Below, piece after piece: positions 44,310 through 54,159 of a stretch of 64,000 bases of DNA. Every line of letters begins with the position of its first letter. The first letter of the stretch is position 1. The DNA is from Candidatus Hydrogenedens sp. (GTDB lineage: Bacteria > Hydrogenedentota > Hydrogenedentia > Hydrogenedentales > Hydrogenedentaceae): positions 11,874-75,873 of the forward strand of contig DAOSBX010000015.1 of the NCBI GenBank assembly GCA_035361075.1, in the 5' to 3' direction. The translations under genes and the position numbers were made by a program. A model generated the notes under the pieces. That model worked only from the letters and a program-made list of their open reading frames with translations. It was not told where the DNA came from and ran no database searches.

Positions 44310-44990
44310 TTATTTCTGACCATAATACGCATCTTTTCCCCACTTTCGTTCATAATGCTTATTTAAATATTCGTCCTCTAATTTTGTTATATCCCCATTG
44401 TTTATCATGACTGTATGGTACGCCATTTCTGCTAACTGTTCAAGAACAAAGGCTGTTTCAACTGCTTTCTCTACATTTTCTCCCCAGACAAAAGGTCCAT
44501 GTCCAGGGACAAGAACTGCCTTACATCTTTCCACACCATGTTGCAAAGTGCATTTCACAACCTGTTCTCCAATAGAAGTTTCGTAATCTTCCGTATTGGG
44601 CAATTCAGTTAGTGGAATATCTCCAAAAAAATAATCTGCATGTGTAGTTCCCAAGCACGGAATTGGTTTTCTTGCTTGTGCCCAACATGTTGCAAAATGG
44701 GAATGAGTGTGGACAACTCCACCCACATTGGGGATATTTCTATATATAGCCAGATGAATAGGCAAATCCACAGATGGTTTTAAATCCCCTTCAATAGTTT
44801 TTCCTTCCATATCCACAACAACCATATCCCTCACTTTTAATTTATAATACGGCACACCACTTGGCTTGATTACTACCAAATTACGTTCCCTATCTATTCC
44901 GCTGGCATTGCCCCATGTTAAAATGACAAGTTTTTCCTGAACCAATTGCAAATTTGCTTCAAATACTTCCTTTTTTAATCGTTCTAACAT
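44310..44990 (-). CDS. araD: L-ribulose-5-phosphate 4-epimerase (AraD family)
   Basis: The 226-residue class II aldolase-fold protein has TWGNASGIDRERNLVVIKPS, then VVHTHSHFATCWAQARKPIP with metal His residues and GHGPFVWG with the third. HADYFFGDIPL and NKHYERKWGKDAYYGQ complete the AraD pattern. It interconverts L-ribulose-5-phosphate and D-xylulose-5-phosphate. ATG 44990 has AAAGGA nearby, so the longer ORF start at 45032 is rejected; this leaves a ten-base gap from the Dus gene. No other arabinose genes are in the window. Confidence 0.9.
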   Translation of the reverse strand: MLERLKKEVFEANLQLVQEKLVILTWGNASGIDRERNLVVIKPSGVPYYKLKVRDMVVVDMEGKTIEGDLKPSVDLPIHLAIYRNIPNVGGVVHTHSHFATCWAQARKPIPCLGTTHADYFFGDIPLTELPNTEDYETSIGEQVVKCTLQHGVERCKAVLVPGHGPFVWGENVEKAVETAFVLEQLAEMAYHTVMINNGDITKLEDEYLNKHYERKWGKDAYYGQK

Positions 44991-45000
44991 AACATTTCCT

Positions 45001-45999
45001 TTATTCATTTGTATCAGAAAGAACCATACCACTGGCCTTCTCTGGATTTTCCATAACTGATATTAATACGTCTTCTATTTTTTGTGCATCTTTAAGATTC
45101 ATAATTTCTGTGCGTATTTTTCCTATATAAGGATAACCATGCAAATAGCCATTATAAAACTTTCTAAATATGGGAACACCTCTTTGTTCACCATAATACT
45201 CAATATGTTTTCTAAAATGTATCAGGCACCACTGTATTCGTTCTTTAATATTTGGTTCTGGCAAATATTCTCCTTTTTTCAAATACAATTTACATCGTTT
45301 AAATAAAAAGGGATTACCAATAGCAGCCCTTCCTATCATAACTCCATCCGCACCTAATTCGAAGCATTTTTCAACATCCTGTGGAGTTTTTATATCTCCA
45401 TTAGCAACAAAAGGAATTCTCGTTCTTTCTTTTATTTTAGGTATCCAGGACCAATCCACATCCCCCTTTAACCCTTGTTGTCTCGTCCTTAAATGTACTG
45501 TAATAAAATCAATACCTATTGTATAAGCAATTTCTAAAACATCAAAGATATTAATATTACTATCATCCCAACCCAACCGTGTTTTTAAGGTAACAGGCAA
45601 TCCCGTATTTGACTTTACCTCAGACAAAACCCGTTTTAATTTTTTTAGGTCTTTTAACAATCCTGCACCATCTCCCCTATTTACTATCTTTTTTACCCAA
45701 CAACCTGCATTAATATCTATAAAATCTGGATTAAAACTTTCGGCGGTTCTGGTCGCATTTGCCATTGATGATTCCGCATTACCGTATAACTGAATACCTA
45801 TAGGTCTTTCCTGTTCACTAAAGTTCATTTTTTTCAATGACCTATCCACATTGCGGATAACTGCTTCTGCACTTACAAATTCAGTAATAACAACATCAGC
45901 ACCCCATTCTTTGCAAATATTACGAAAGGGATAATCGGTTATATCATCCATAGGTGCAAGAAACAACGGCTTTTCTATTTCATACTTTCCAATTTTCAT
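45001..45999 (-). CDS. tRNA-dihydrouridine synthase family protein
   Basis: The 332-residue FMN TIM-barrel protein begins PLFLAPMDDITDYPFRNIC, then FIDINAGC with the catalytic C100, RGDGAGLLKD, VTLKTRLGWDD, FVANGDIKTPQDV and DGVMIGRAAIGNPFLF. It reduces tRNA uridines. Two positions are unusual: GCW where GCP is normal, and HLRTRQQG where HGRTR is normal. The substitutions suggest a divergent DusB-like clade with different substrate preference. It lies ten bases after thiC and ten before the AraD start. Confidence 0.9.
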   Translation of the reverse strand: MKIGKYEIEKPLFLAPMDDITDYPFRNICKEWGADVVITEFVSAEAVIRNVDRSLKKMNFSEQERPIGIQLYGNAESSMANATRTAESFNPDFIDINAGCWVKKIVNRGDGAGLLKDLKKLKRVLSEVKSNTGLPVTLKTRLGWDDSNINIFDVLEIAYTIGIDFITVHLRTRQQGLKGDVDWSWIPKIKERTRIPFVANGDIKTPQDVEKCFELGADGVMIGRAAIGNPFLFKRCKLYLKKGEYLPEPNIKERIQWCLIHFRKHIEYYGEQRGVPIFRKFYNGYLHGYPYIGKIRTEIMNLKDAQKIEDVLISVMENPEKASGMVLSDTNE

Positions 46000-46009
46000 T
46001 TTATTAACT

Positions 46010-47713
46010 CTACTCGTCTGTTTTAGAAAGTTTCATTGCACAAAACTTAGGTCCACACATGGTGCAATAGTTTTGATTTATTTTATCTCCCCCGTTCTCC
46101 TTGATACACGGATTACTTTCCATAAACATTCTTAATGACTTTTCAGGGTCTAATGCAAGAGCAAACTGGTCTTCCCATGAAAATTTAACTCTTGCCAATG
46201 CCATAAGACAATCTCGAAGCAAAGCGGAAGGCAAACCTTTGGCAATATCTGAGGCATGAGCCGATATTCTATATGTAATTACCCCTTCCCTTACATCATC
46301 CCTATCTGGCAATCCGATATGTTCTTTCGGCGTTACATAACATAACATTGCAGTCCCTGCAGAACCAATAAGCGTAGCACCGATAGCAGAACTAATATGG
46401 TCATAACCTGTCGCAATATCAGTTACCACTGGACCTAATGTATAAAATGGAGCAGAATTGCACCAGTCTTTTTGAATATTAATATTCTCCAGAATTTTAT
46501 TCATAGGAATATGTCCTGGTCCTTCGTGCATTACCTGCACATCAAACTTTTCTGCTCTTTTTGCAAGTTCGCTCTGAACCTTCAACTCCGCAAATTGTGC
46601 CTCATCGTTTGCATCATAAATACACCCAGGTCTCAAACCGTCACCTATTGAGACTGCTACATCATAGGTAGATAAAATCTCACAAATTTCATCCCAATGG
46701 GTATATGTAAAATTTTGTTGTTTATGTACCTTCATCCACCGTGCAATAATTGCACCCCCACGACTAACAATTCCTGCAAGTCGTTTTCCTACTAATGGCA
46801 AATGTTCTTCCAATAACCCTGCATGTATCGTAACATAATCTACCCCCTGCTCTGCTTGTTGAATTAGGACATCACGATACAATTCCCATGTAATATTTTC
46901 AGGTTTCCCTTCTACTTTCTCCAGTGCTTCATAAATTGGCACCGTCCCTATAGGAACAGGTGAATTTCGAATTATCGCTTCCCTAATAGACTCAATTCCT
47001 TCACCTGTGCTCAAATCCATAACAGTATCAGCACCACACATCACCGCCCAAATCATCTTTTCAACTTCCTCCTTCATTCCGCTTCGAATAGATGAATTGC
47101 CTATATTAGCATTAATTTTTGTTCGTAACCCCTGTCCAATTCCCATAGGTTCCAATTCAAGGTGATTAATATTTGCGGGGATAATAATTTTCCCTTCTGC
47201 CACTTGTTGACAAACCCATTCTGGAGAAATGATTGCCTTCTCTATAATTTCCTCTGCCCTTTCTTTCCATAACCATTCAATCCACATTTTGTTTTGTGTT
47301 ATCTCAATACTTTCCCGATACGCCACATATTCCATCTCAGGAGTAATAATGCCTTTCTTTGCATAGTACCGTTGAGTTACCCGTTTCCCATGTTTCGCCT
47401 TTCGTATTGTTTTATTTCCTTTTTGAAATGTTTGTATTTCTCCCCTCAAACTTACCCATCTATCCCTTACTTTTATTATCCCTTTTTGAAAATCACCCGA
47501 ATCTTCTGTATTCTTATAAGGTCCTGATGTGTCATAAATATAGTATTCAGGTATCTGTGACAAATCATTCCTTTTCATTTCTTCCGAAATAATACGTTCA
47601 CTAATTTTTATTTTCTTAACAGGTATTAAAAAATTAAACACCTTCCCTTCTATATTGACATAATCCTTTTGGATTTTAGATTTTAAAATACTATTTTCAA
47701 TAAACTTCTTCAT
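46010..47713 (-). CDS. thiC: Phosphomethylpyrimidine synthase ThiC
   Basis: The 567-residue radical SAM enzyme has the N-terminal ThiC-associated region (about 1-110) followed by the barrel with IGNSSIRSGMKEEVEKMIWA, TVMDLSTGE, EQGVDYVTIHAG and LRPGCIYDAND. A C-terminal CTMCGPKFC (C-x2-C-x4-C) gives the [4Fe-4S] ligands. It converts AIR to HMP phosphate for thiamine. Only 69 bases separate it from the valS stop, with a TATAAT (47753-47758, minus strand) but no room for a TPP riboswitch. Other thi genes are absent here. Confidence 0.96.
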   Translation of the reverse strand: MKKFIENSILKSKIQKDYVNIEGKVFNFLIPVKKIKISERIISEEMKRNDLSQIPEYYIYDTSGPYKNTEDSGDFQKGIIKVRDRWVSLRGEIQTFQKGNKTIRKAKHGKRVTQRYYAKKGIITPEMEYVAYRESIEITQNKMWIEWLWKERAEEIIEKAIISPEWVCQQVAEGKIIIPANINHLELEPMGIGQGLRTKINANIGNSSIRSGMKEEVEKMIWAVMCGADTVMDLSTGEGIESIREAIIRNSPVPIGTVPIYEALEKVEGKPENITWELYRDVLIQQAEQGVDYVTIHAGLLEEHLPLVGKRLAGIVSRGGAIIARWMKVHKQQNFTYTHWDEICEILSTYDVAVSIGDGLRPGCIYDANDEAQFAELKVQSELAKRAEKFDVQVMHEGPGHIPMNKILENINIQKDWCNSAPFYTLGPVVTDIATGYDHISSAIGATLIGSAGTAMLCYVTPKEHIGLPDRDDVREGVITYRISAHASDIAKGLPSALLRDCLMALARVKFSWEDQFALALDPEKSLRMFMESNPCIKENGGDKINQNYCTMCGPKFCAMKLSKTDE

Positions 47714-47782
47714 TTCCTTACCTAAATAACAATTAGATAAAACCCTATTCTTATTATATCATCTTAAAATTGGGATATTGTC

Positions 47783-50401
47783 TTAGATATGAACAAGAAC
47801 TTCTATCTTCTCATTCCCTTCGATAATATTGCATTCATTTACATGAAGCATCGCAACAACATCTTTTAGTAATATTTGACATACTTTATTCATTGCTGAT
47901 GGACACTTAACTTCTATCTTTGTAACAGGTGCCGCTAAACTTATATTCGCATCGGCTTTCGCTTTTCTAATAGGATTAATTAGAGAAATAAGAACCTCAT
48001 ATAATTCTGGATATGGAGTAGTAGGTACTCCATCAAATTCTTTCACAGATGGCCATGGACTTTTATGAATAGAACTTGCCATATCTTTATCATTCGAGTA
48101 TTCCCAACTCCAGACCTCTTCAGTTATATAGGGCAAATATGGAGCAAACAAACGAATAACAGCACGATGTATAAGTCGCAACGCACTACATGCAGAAATT
48201 CGTTCATCGCTTAATTCTGCCTGATATACACGAGGCTTTATAATTTCCAAATAATTATCACAAAAAACACTCCAGAAAAATTCTTCTGTCAACATTAAGG
48301 CTTGAGCATAATCAAATTCTTCAAAACTGGTTGTTGCCCTTTGAATACACACTTTCAATTCATTTATAACAGCAATATCTATTGGGTTTTGGATAGATTC
48401 TTTCTTAAGCAACCCCCTATCCACATTTTGGAGTTGCATAATTGCAAATTTACTTGCATTAAATAATTTTGTGCATAATTTCCTACCCACCTTAAAAGCC
48501 TGTTCATCATAAGCAGTATCCACCCCCAATCGGGCTTTAGCTGACCAATACCGAACACTATCAGCTCCATGTTGTTCAATCAGTGGTTCAGGAGTTACTA
48601 CATTCCCATGACTCTTTGACATTTTTTTACGGTCAGGGTCTAATATCCAACCACTCAAAACAACATTCTTCCATGGGATATCGCCATCATGAAGATATGC
48701 TTTTACGATTGTATAAAACGCCCATGTGCGAATAATATCATGGGCTTGTGGACGTATGTCCATTGGAAACAATTTTTTATGTCGTTCTGGATTTAAAAAC
48801 CAATGCGTTGCTATCTGTGGTGTAAGCGAACTTGTTGCCCATGTATCTAAGACGTCTGGTTCTCCTGTAAAACCATTCCGCTTATCTCTTTGTTCTTCCG
48901 TATAACCAGAAGGGACATCTGACAATGGGTCAATTGGCAAATCTTTTATTTCAGGTATAATTGGCTTACTATATACTATTTCTCCATCTTCATTTATCGG
49001 ATACCATACGGGAATAGGAACACCAAAAAATCTCTGCCTGCTCAAACACCAATCCTGATTTAATCCTTCGACCCAGTGTTCATACCGTTTGTACATATAA
49101 TCAGGATGCCATTTTATTTTTTTACCTTGCTCAATAAGTGCCTCTTTTTTATCGATGATTCGGGTATACCACTGCCGTGTCGGAACAATTTCTAAAGGTC
49201 GGTCACCTTTTTCAAAGAAACGAACCGCATGGGTAATCTGCGTTTCGGGACGGTCAATTATACCCTCTATTTGATTCGCAATTTCTACAATAATCTTCTT
49301 GGCATTTCCCGTATATAGTCCTTGCATTCTGGAATAAACTTCATTGGCTTTTTGTGGATTCTTTGAAGGAACAATCAGATGCCCTGTATTCGAAGAAGTC
49401 TTCGTTTTTTCATCAATATCTACAAACTCAATATGCAACAAAGTTCCATTCCTCGCCACAATTTGTCGCAGAGGCAAATTAAATTGTTTCCACCACTCCA
49501 CATCTGTCTGGTCACCAAAAGTACATACCATAACAACCCCCGTTCCCTTCTCTGGCTCCGCTTTTTCATCTGCCATAATAGGAACAGGAACATGAAACAA
49601 TGGTGTTAAAATTGTTCTCCCTATGTATTTGTTATACCTCTCATCGTTTGGATGAACTAAAACCGCTACACACGCCGGAAGTAATTCCGGTCGTGTAGTT
49701 GCTATCACAAGATATTCATCACTATCAGGAAAAGGGAATCGAAAGTAGTAAAAAGCAGAAGCAACTTCCTTATCTACAAGTTCCGCTTGAGCAATAGCAG
49801 TTTGATAATCTACATCCCATAAAACAGGCCTTTCTTCCTGATATATCTCCCCTTTTTTATAAAGTTCAATAAAACTCGCCTGAGAAATTAAACGGCAATG
49901 TCGGTCAATCGTTGCGTATTCAAGGTCCCAGTCATAGCTCATTCCGAGTCGTGTCCATAAGTTCCGAAATGCCTTTTCATCTTCAACAATAACTTGGTCA
50001 CACAACTCAATAAAATTTTTACGACTTACGGGTAGAGGTGGTGTTCCCTTTTTACCAGGGGATACTTTAAGGTTAGGGTCATAAGACATCGAAGGTTCGC
50101 AACGAACATTAAGGTAATTTTGCACTCGTCTTTCTGTTGGCAATCCATTATCATCCCACCCTATCGGGAAGAATATATTTTTACCTTTCATTCTTTGATA
50201 CCGAACAATAAAATCTTGATGGGAATAACTAAACATATGCCCTACATGCAAAGAACCGCTCACAGTTGGGGGAGGCGTATCTACAACAAAAGTCTGTTCA
50301 CGTGTTTTTGAAGGGTCCCAACAATATATCCCCGTCTCTTTCCATGTCTTTATCCAGTTTTCTTCAATTCTCTTTACATCATAATTTTTAGGTAAATCCA
50401 T
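47783..50401 (-). CDS. valS: Valyl-tRNA synthetase
   Basis: The 872-residue class I enzyme has TPPPTVSGSLHVGHMFSYSH (HVGH, residues 52-55) and KKMSKSHGNVVTPEP (about 590). The editing domain lies in between, and an anticodon-binding domain follows (about 640-800). It lacks the long C-terminal coiled tail of E. coli ValRS (951 residues), and is closer in length to shorter bacterial or archaeal forms. It is the first gene of a string with thiC, dus and araD. Confidence 0.95.
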   Translation of the reverse strand: MDLPKNYDVKRIEENWIKTWKETGIYCWDPSKTREQTFVVDTPPPTVSGSLHVGHMFSYSHQDFIVRYQRMKGKNIFFPIGWDDNGLPTERRVQNYLNVRCEPSMSYDPNLKVSPGKKGTPPLPVSRKNFIELCDQVIVEDEKAFRNLWTRLGMSYDWDLEYATIDRHCRLISQASFIELYKKGEIYQEERPVLWDVDYQTAIAQAELVDKEVASAFYYFRFPFPDSDEYLVIATTRPELLPACVAVLVHPNDERYNKYIGRTILTPLFHVPVPIMADEKAEPEKGTGVVMVCTFGDQTDVEWWKQFNLPLRQIVARNGTLLHIEFVDIDEKTKTSSNTGHLIVPSKNPQKANEVYSRMQGLYTGNAKKIIVEIANQIEGIIDRPETQITHAVRFFEKGDRPLEIVPTRQWYTRIIDKKEALIEQGKKIKWHPDYMYKRYEHWVEGLNQDWCLSRQRFFGVPIPVWYPINEDGEIVYSKPIIPEIKDLPIDPLSDVPSGYTEEQRDKRNGFTGEPDVLDTWATSSLTPQIATHWFLNPERHKKLFPMDIRPQAHDIIRTWAFYTIVKAYLHDGDIPWKNVVLSGWILDPDRKKMSKSHGNVVTPEPLIEQHGADSVRYWSAKARLGVDTAYDEQAFKVGRKLCTKLFNASKFAIMQLQNVDRGLLKKESIQNPIDIAVINELKVCIQRATTSFEEFDYAQALMLTEEFFWSVFCDNYLEIIKPRVYQAELSDERISACSALRLIHRAVIRLFAPYLPYITEEVWSWEYSNDKDMASSIHKSPWPSVKEFDGVPTTPYPELYEVLISLINPIRKAKADANISLAAPVTKIEVKCPSAMNKVCQILLKDVVAMLHVNECNIIEGNEKIEVLVHI

Positions 50402-50552
50402 AATCCTAAACCTTCTTTTAAAAAAATCCTTAGTCTGTGTGCTTTATTTCCATTAATAATACTAATAAGGGAGATTTTCAAGGATTGATAAATAGTATAC
50501 AATATTCAACATAAATTGGGAAAATTATTCAAAAATACGATGTTGAAATAAA

Positions 50553-51212
50553 TCAAAAAATATTAAAACCTGTCAGCCCATAGGCAAGTAAAAATCCTGC
50601 GATATGTTGCAACGGTGGAGATATTATTCTTGAGCCCAACGTTATCGCTATAATTAATCCAAAGGGTCCCATTTGTTGTAAAAATCTTTGTCCTTCAGGG
50701 GGCAAAAAATAATTCAATACATGGTGTCCATCTAAAGGTGGTAATGGAATACAATTAAAAAGAAGTAAGACAAGATTTATCATTACTATAGAAATAGATA
50801 CTAAACAGGCAGGAGATGTAAACATCTCTTCAGGAGTTGTAATACCGTTTATAATCACAGTTAATCTCAAAACAAACGTAAAAACCAAAGCCAACAAAAG
50901 ATTCGCAGTAGGACCAGCCATTGCTACAAAAACCTGATGCACTCTTGGATTACGCAAATTACGAACATTAACAGGAACTGGCTTTGCCCAACCAAATAGA
51001 AATGGAAACTGGGTTATCATCATTAATAATGGCAAAATAAACGTCCCTAACGGGTCTGCATGTTTTATCGGATTTAAAGTCAGCCTTCCCAACATACGAG
51101 CAGTATGGTCGCCAAACCTATCCGCAGCCGCCGCATGTGCCGCTTCATGCGCCGAAAGGCAAAATAATAAACATATATACTGAACTAATATGTGTAATAA
51201 TCTTTCAGCCAC
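50553..51212 (-). CDS. Site-2-protease family protein (M50)
   Basis: The 219-residue multi-pass membrane protein has CLSAHEAAHAAAADRFGD with the HExxH zinc motif (H-E-A-A-H) and a second metal motif PLPPLDGHHVLNYF (P-x-D-G type). About five membrane segments are visible. It is the short YwhC-type site-2 protease, whose substrate is unknown. The start codon is GTG with AGAGAG upstream. It diverges from the gene at 51306. Confidence 0.93.
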   Translation of the reverse strand: MAERLLHILVQYICLLFCLSAHEAAHAAAADRFGDHTARMLGRLTLNPIKHADPLGTFILPLLMMITQFPFLFGWAKPVPVNVRNLRNPRVHQVFVAMAGPTANLLLALVFTFVLRLTVIINGITTPEEMFTSPACLVSISIVMINLVLLLFNCIPLPPLDGHHVLNYFLPPEGQRFLQQMGPFGLIIAITLGSRIISPPLQHIAGFLLAYGLTGFNIF

Positions 51213-51305
51213 CTTGCTTCTCTCTTATGAATTTGAGTAAGTATACTTCATATAATAAGACATTTCAAAGTAGAATATTGTTTCTAAGAGTTGCACTTTA
51301 TTTTT

Positions 51306-52802
51306 ATGAACCAGTTATTATTAAAAATATATTTATATCTATTTTTCGGTATCACAAAAGATAACATATCAAATAAAAACCTCCTCTTCTTTCATAACGA
51401 TTTTTTAAACTTACTATCTCAACCCAAACCATGTAAAATAAATACAGACTCCTTCCTACATAAGTTAGAGGAAAACTTAAATATAAAAATCACTATCGAA
51501 AACAAAATTTTAACAGAGCATTTATTCCTTGATAATCAAATTATTTATACCTGTTTATCACTATTCTTAAAACAAAATTCTATCAATAATAATGTCTCTT
51601 TTCTCTCATATCAAGAAAAGGAAGAAGTAGGTTTTCTTATTCCAACACTTACCGCTATTTATGGAGAAAATGCTTCAAATAAATATGTTCTCGTAAATTA
51701 CTTTCTTCCTTTTCCAATTTCATTCTTGAATGACATTTGGACCTCCGCAACAAACGGAGGGAAAATTATCATAGAAGAAAATCACATCGTATTTAAACTT
51801 TCAGGTTTCAGAATTATACCTTCGTCATACAAAACCATAACGGATTTCTTAGAAATACAAGATAATATTGAACTATCAGAGGAAATAATTAAACGATTTA
51901 TCTCAAAACACAATCAAAACAAGATACTTAATCTTCACACAGTTTTTACTAATCTTTGGGAAATACTTTCAACATTAACTCACAAATCTAATAACATCGA
52001 AATTAAAATTGACCCCAACATTCCTTTTCTTTGGGCTCCTGAATTAACCCTGATAAGCATTATCTCATGTCTCCTGTTCCCATTTATCATCTATAAAAAC
52101 AGGGAGGTCGGATTGTTCTCTATAAACTATGAAAAAGTCTCGAGAGAATACAATATAGAGACTATCGTCAAAACTAAAAATCCTATCCATACTAATGATG
52201 AATTAAACCATATCATAAATAAGTTAGTTGAACAATTAAATGGAAACATAAGTATAAATATCGAATCTAAAAAAAATGAATATGTTTTTTCTATAAAAAC
52301 GATTGTTCCAGACACCATTGGTATAATGTTAGACAAAGAGTTAGATGGCTGGGAACACCTCTCATCTGAAAGTATAGACCTATTACGAAGACTCTGTCTT
52401 CAATCACATATTCCTTATGAACATCCATTTGTTGTAGAAATAATCCGTCACGAAATAGAAACTTTTTTCTACAAAGTATTTTCAACTCCATTATTTCAAA
52501 ACTTATCCCATGACATTATCGAAAAGCACAAAATAAATCCTGAAATAAAACCACTACTTGAACAAATAAAAAAGGGAAAAATTAAAAAAAATGCATTAGA
52601 ACCTAAGGCGGTGGGGAATCTCTTAGAAATATTTTTAACCTGTTCGAATGGAGCGGTGCGAATTAAAAAATCATTGAAAATATCAGACATCACTTTCCAA
52701 TATTTATATAACTTATCATCAGCCCTTAAACATTTTCCAAATTCGACAAATAATATTCTTAAGTCGCTTGCTATTGTTATTAAAAATGTTAACCTAACTT
52801 AA
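51306..52802 (+). CDS. Degenerate histidine-kinase-like protein of unknown function
   Basis: The roughly 498-residue protein (ATG 51306; a TTG at 51291 is possible) has no signal peptide. The part from about 210 to 350 resembles a decayed HisKA/HATPase core: helical LHTVFTNLWEILSTLTHKSN, then PELTLISIISCLLFPFIIYK where an N-box is expected but no Asn is present. IINKLVEQLNGNISINIESK follows, recalling the end of a kinase ATP domain. The G1 and G2 glycine boxes are missing, so ATP binding is unlikely. The C-terminal 150 residues are helical and unassigned. It faces the [FeFe]-like sensor operon tail to tail, with 49 bases between. Confidence 0.72.
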   Translation: MNQLLLKIYLYLFFGITKDNISNKNLLFFHNDFLNLLSQPKPCKINTDSFLHKLEENLNIKITIENKILTEHLFLDNQIIYTCLSLFLKQNSINNNVSFLSYQEKEEVGFLIPTLTAIYGENASNKYVLVNYFLPFPISFLNDIWTSATNGGKIIIEENHIVFKLSGFRIIPSSYKTITDFLEIQDNIELSEEIIKRFISKHNQNKILNLHTVFTNLWEILSTLTHKSNNIEIKIDPNIPFLWAPELTLISIISCLLFPFIIYKNREVGLFSINYEKVSREYNIETIVKTKNPIHTNDELNHIINKLVEQLNGNISINIESKKNEYVFSIKTIVPDTIGIMLDKELDGWEHLSSESIDLLRRLCLQSHIPYEHPFVVEIIRHEIETFFYKVFSTPLFQNLSHDIIEKHKINPEIKPLLEQIKKGKIKKNALEPKAVGNLLEIFLTCSNGAVRIKKSLKISDITFQYLYNLSSALKHFPNSTNNILKSLAIVIKNVNLT

Positions 52803-52851
52803 AAAATAAAAATTAGACAAGCCTTTACCCATATTTTAAGGTTCTTACATC

Positions 52852-53400
52852 TTAAATACCTAATTTCTTCACAACTTCATTTATTTCATAAGCAATTCTT
52901 TGGGAACATTCTAATTCATTATTTAATCTACACATATTCTTATATTCATTTGTGTCTATTAATAATAAATGTTGATTATCTTTAATGATGTGGATATTTA
53001 TATTGACATTTGGGTTGGTTAAAAATATTCCAGATATCGTATTACCTAAATCCCCCATCGGAACTCTATCTATATGTGATATTTGAAAAGTTAATACTAC
53101 CTTAGCACCTCCTAATTTTTCACTTTTACCTATTTCTATCTTCCCTCCTGATTGTTCCGCAGAATCCCTTGCCAAACTCAATCCCAATCCCACTATCTTT
53201 GATGATTTTGTTGTATAGAATGGGTCTAATATCTGTTCTGCCTCTATACTAAAACCTTTACCGTTATCTTCAACACACACCGAATACATATCCTCATTTT
53301 CATTAACATCGATAGTAATCCATATTTTATCTGCACCCGCATTAATAGAATTTTCTAACAAATCAAGTATATGTAGAGATATTTCTATCAATATTGGCAT
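52852..53400 (-). CDS. Stand-alone HATPase-domain protein (anti-sigma/kinase-like)
   Basis: The 182-residue protein is a GHKL ATPase domain: HILDLLENSINAGADKI (N box), VEDNGKGFS (G1) and VGLGLSLARDSAEQSGGKI (G2), with a C-terminal extension. It has no phosphoacceptor His. Such free ATPases sit beside PHP and DRTGG-domain genes in clostridial [FeFe]-hydrogenase clusters, and this one ends an operon of the same type. Its start overlaps the PHP stop by 13 bases. It could bind or phosphorylate a partner in the pathway of the fusion protein at 54537-56117. Confidence 0.88.
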   Translation of the reverse strand: MPILIEISLHILDLLENSINAGADKIWITIDVNENEDMYSVCVEDNGKGFSIEAEQILDPFYTTKSSKIVGLGLSLARDSAEQSGGKIEIGKSEKLGGAKVVLTFQISHIDRVPMGDLGNTISGIFLTNPNVNINIHIIKDNQHLLLIDTNEYKNMCRLNNELECSQRIAYEINEVVKKLGI

Positions 53401-54155
53401 ACCTCCATAATAGGTTTTCTTTTTATCGCTTCCTTTAGACCATTAAAGGTCAGACTGTCTATATAAAATCCAGTTTTTACAAATCCTATTTCCCCAACAG
53501 AATGCGAATCAGAAGATGTTATTAAAGGAATATGTTCTGGTACCTTATAAATCACATCTCTCACTTTAAACTCATTTTTATCTAAAACATTTTTAACAGA
53601 TACAGGAGATATTTCTAAAACATCAAACAAATTTTCTGGTATAAAACCTAATTGACTTATTACAGAAAAAGAAGGCCTATCGATATGTCCCGCTATAACT
53701 AATGCATTGTATTTTTTAAGGGTAAGTACAGCCTCTTCAACCTCATAGTTAGTAGCGTAATAGAGTGCCTTCACCTCTTCATCTATCTTCTGCCCCATCA
53801 TATCTATCACATTTTGAGACTCAAAAAACTCGGGCATATTATCTATATCTACTAACGAGTCCCGTATAACATTTCCAACTTCATCTGCAATACTCAAATC
53901 CTCAAATAACCCTAAGATATGCACTTCCTCCATTGTCGTTATCTCTATACCTGGAATAAATAGTATATCTGGATAATACTTCTTCCCATATTCATAAAAA
54001 GCATTTACATTCTTTGTGCTGTTATGATCACAAATTGCAAATATATGAATCCCCATCTTACTTAACTGTTTATATATTTTTTCAGGTATCATTTCACGGT
54101 CTGCACACGGAGATAATACAGAATGGATATGTAAATCTGCATAAATTAATGACAA
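53388..54155 (-). CDS. PHP-domain phosphoesterase
   Basis: The 255-residue protein has the PHP metal motifs YADLHIHSVLSPCADREMI, FAICDHNSTKNVNAFYEY, PGIEITTMEEVHIL, VIAGHIDRPSFS and TSSDSHSVGEIGF. These provide a three-metal site for phosphate ester hydrolysis. Proteins of this size recur in [FeFe]-hydrogenase regulatory clusters; the substrate is unknown. The gene starts four bases after the second DRTGG-like gene stops. Confidence 0.9.
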   Translation of the reverse strand: MSLIYADLHIHSVLSPCADREMIPEKIYKQLSKMGIHIFAICDHNSTKNVNAFYEYGKKYYPDILFIPGIEITTMEEVHILGLFEDLSIADEVGNVIRDSLVDIDNMPEFFESQNVIDMMGQKIDEEVKALYYATNYEVEEAVLTLKKYNALVIAGHIDRPSFSVISQLGFIPENLFDVLEISPVSVKNVLDKNEFKVRDVIYKVPEHIPLITSSDSHSVGEIGFVKTGFYIDSLTFNGLKEAIKRKPIMEVCQY

Positions 54156-54159
54156 AGGA

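Noticed and set aside
47714..47782. TPP riboswitch before thiC
   Set aside because: The gap is too short and neither strand shows the conserved TPP pieces.
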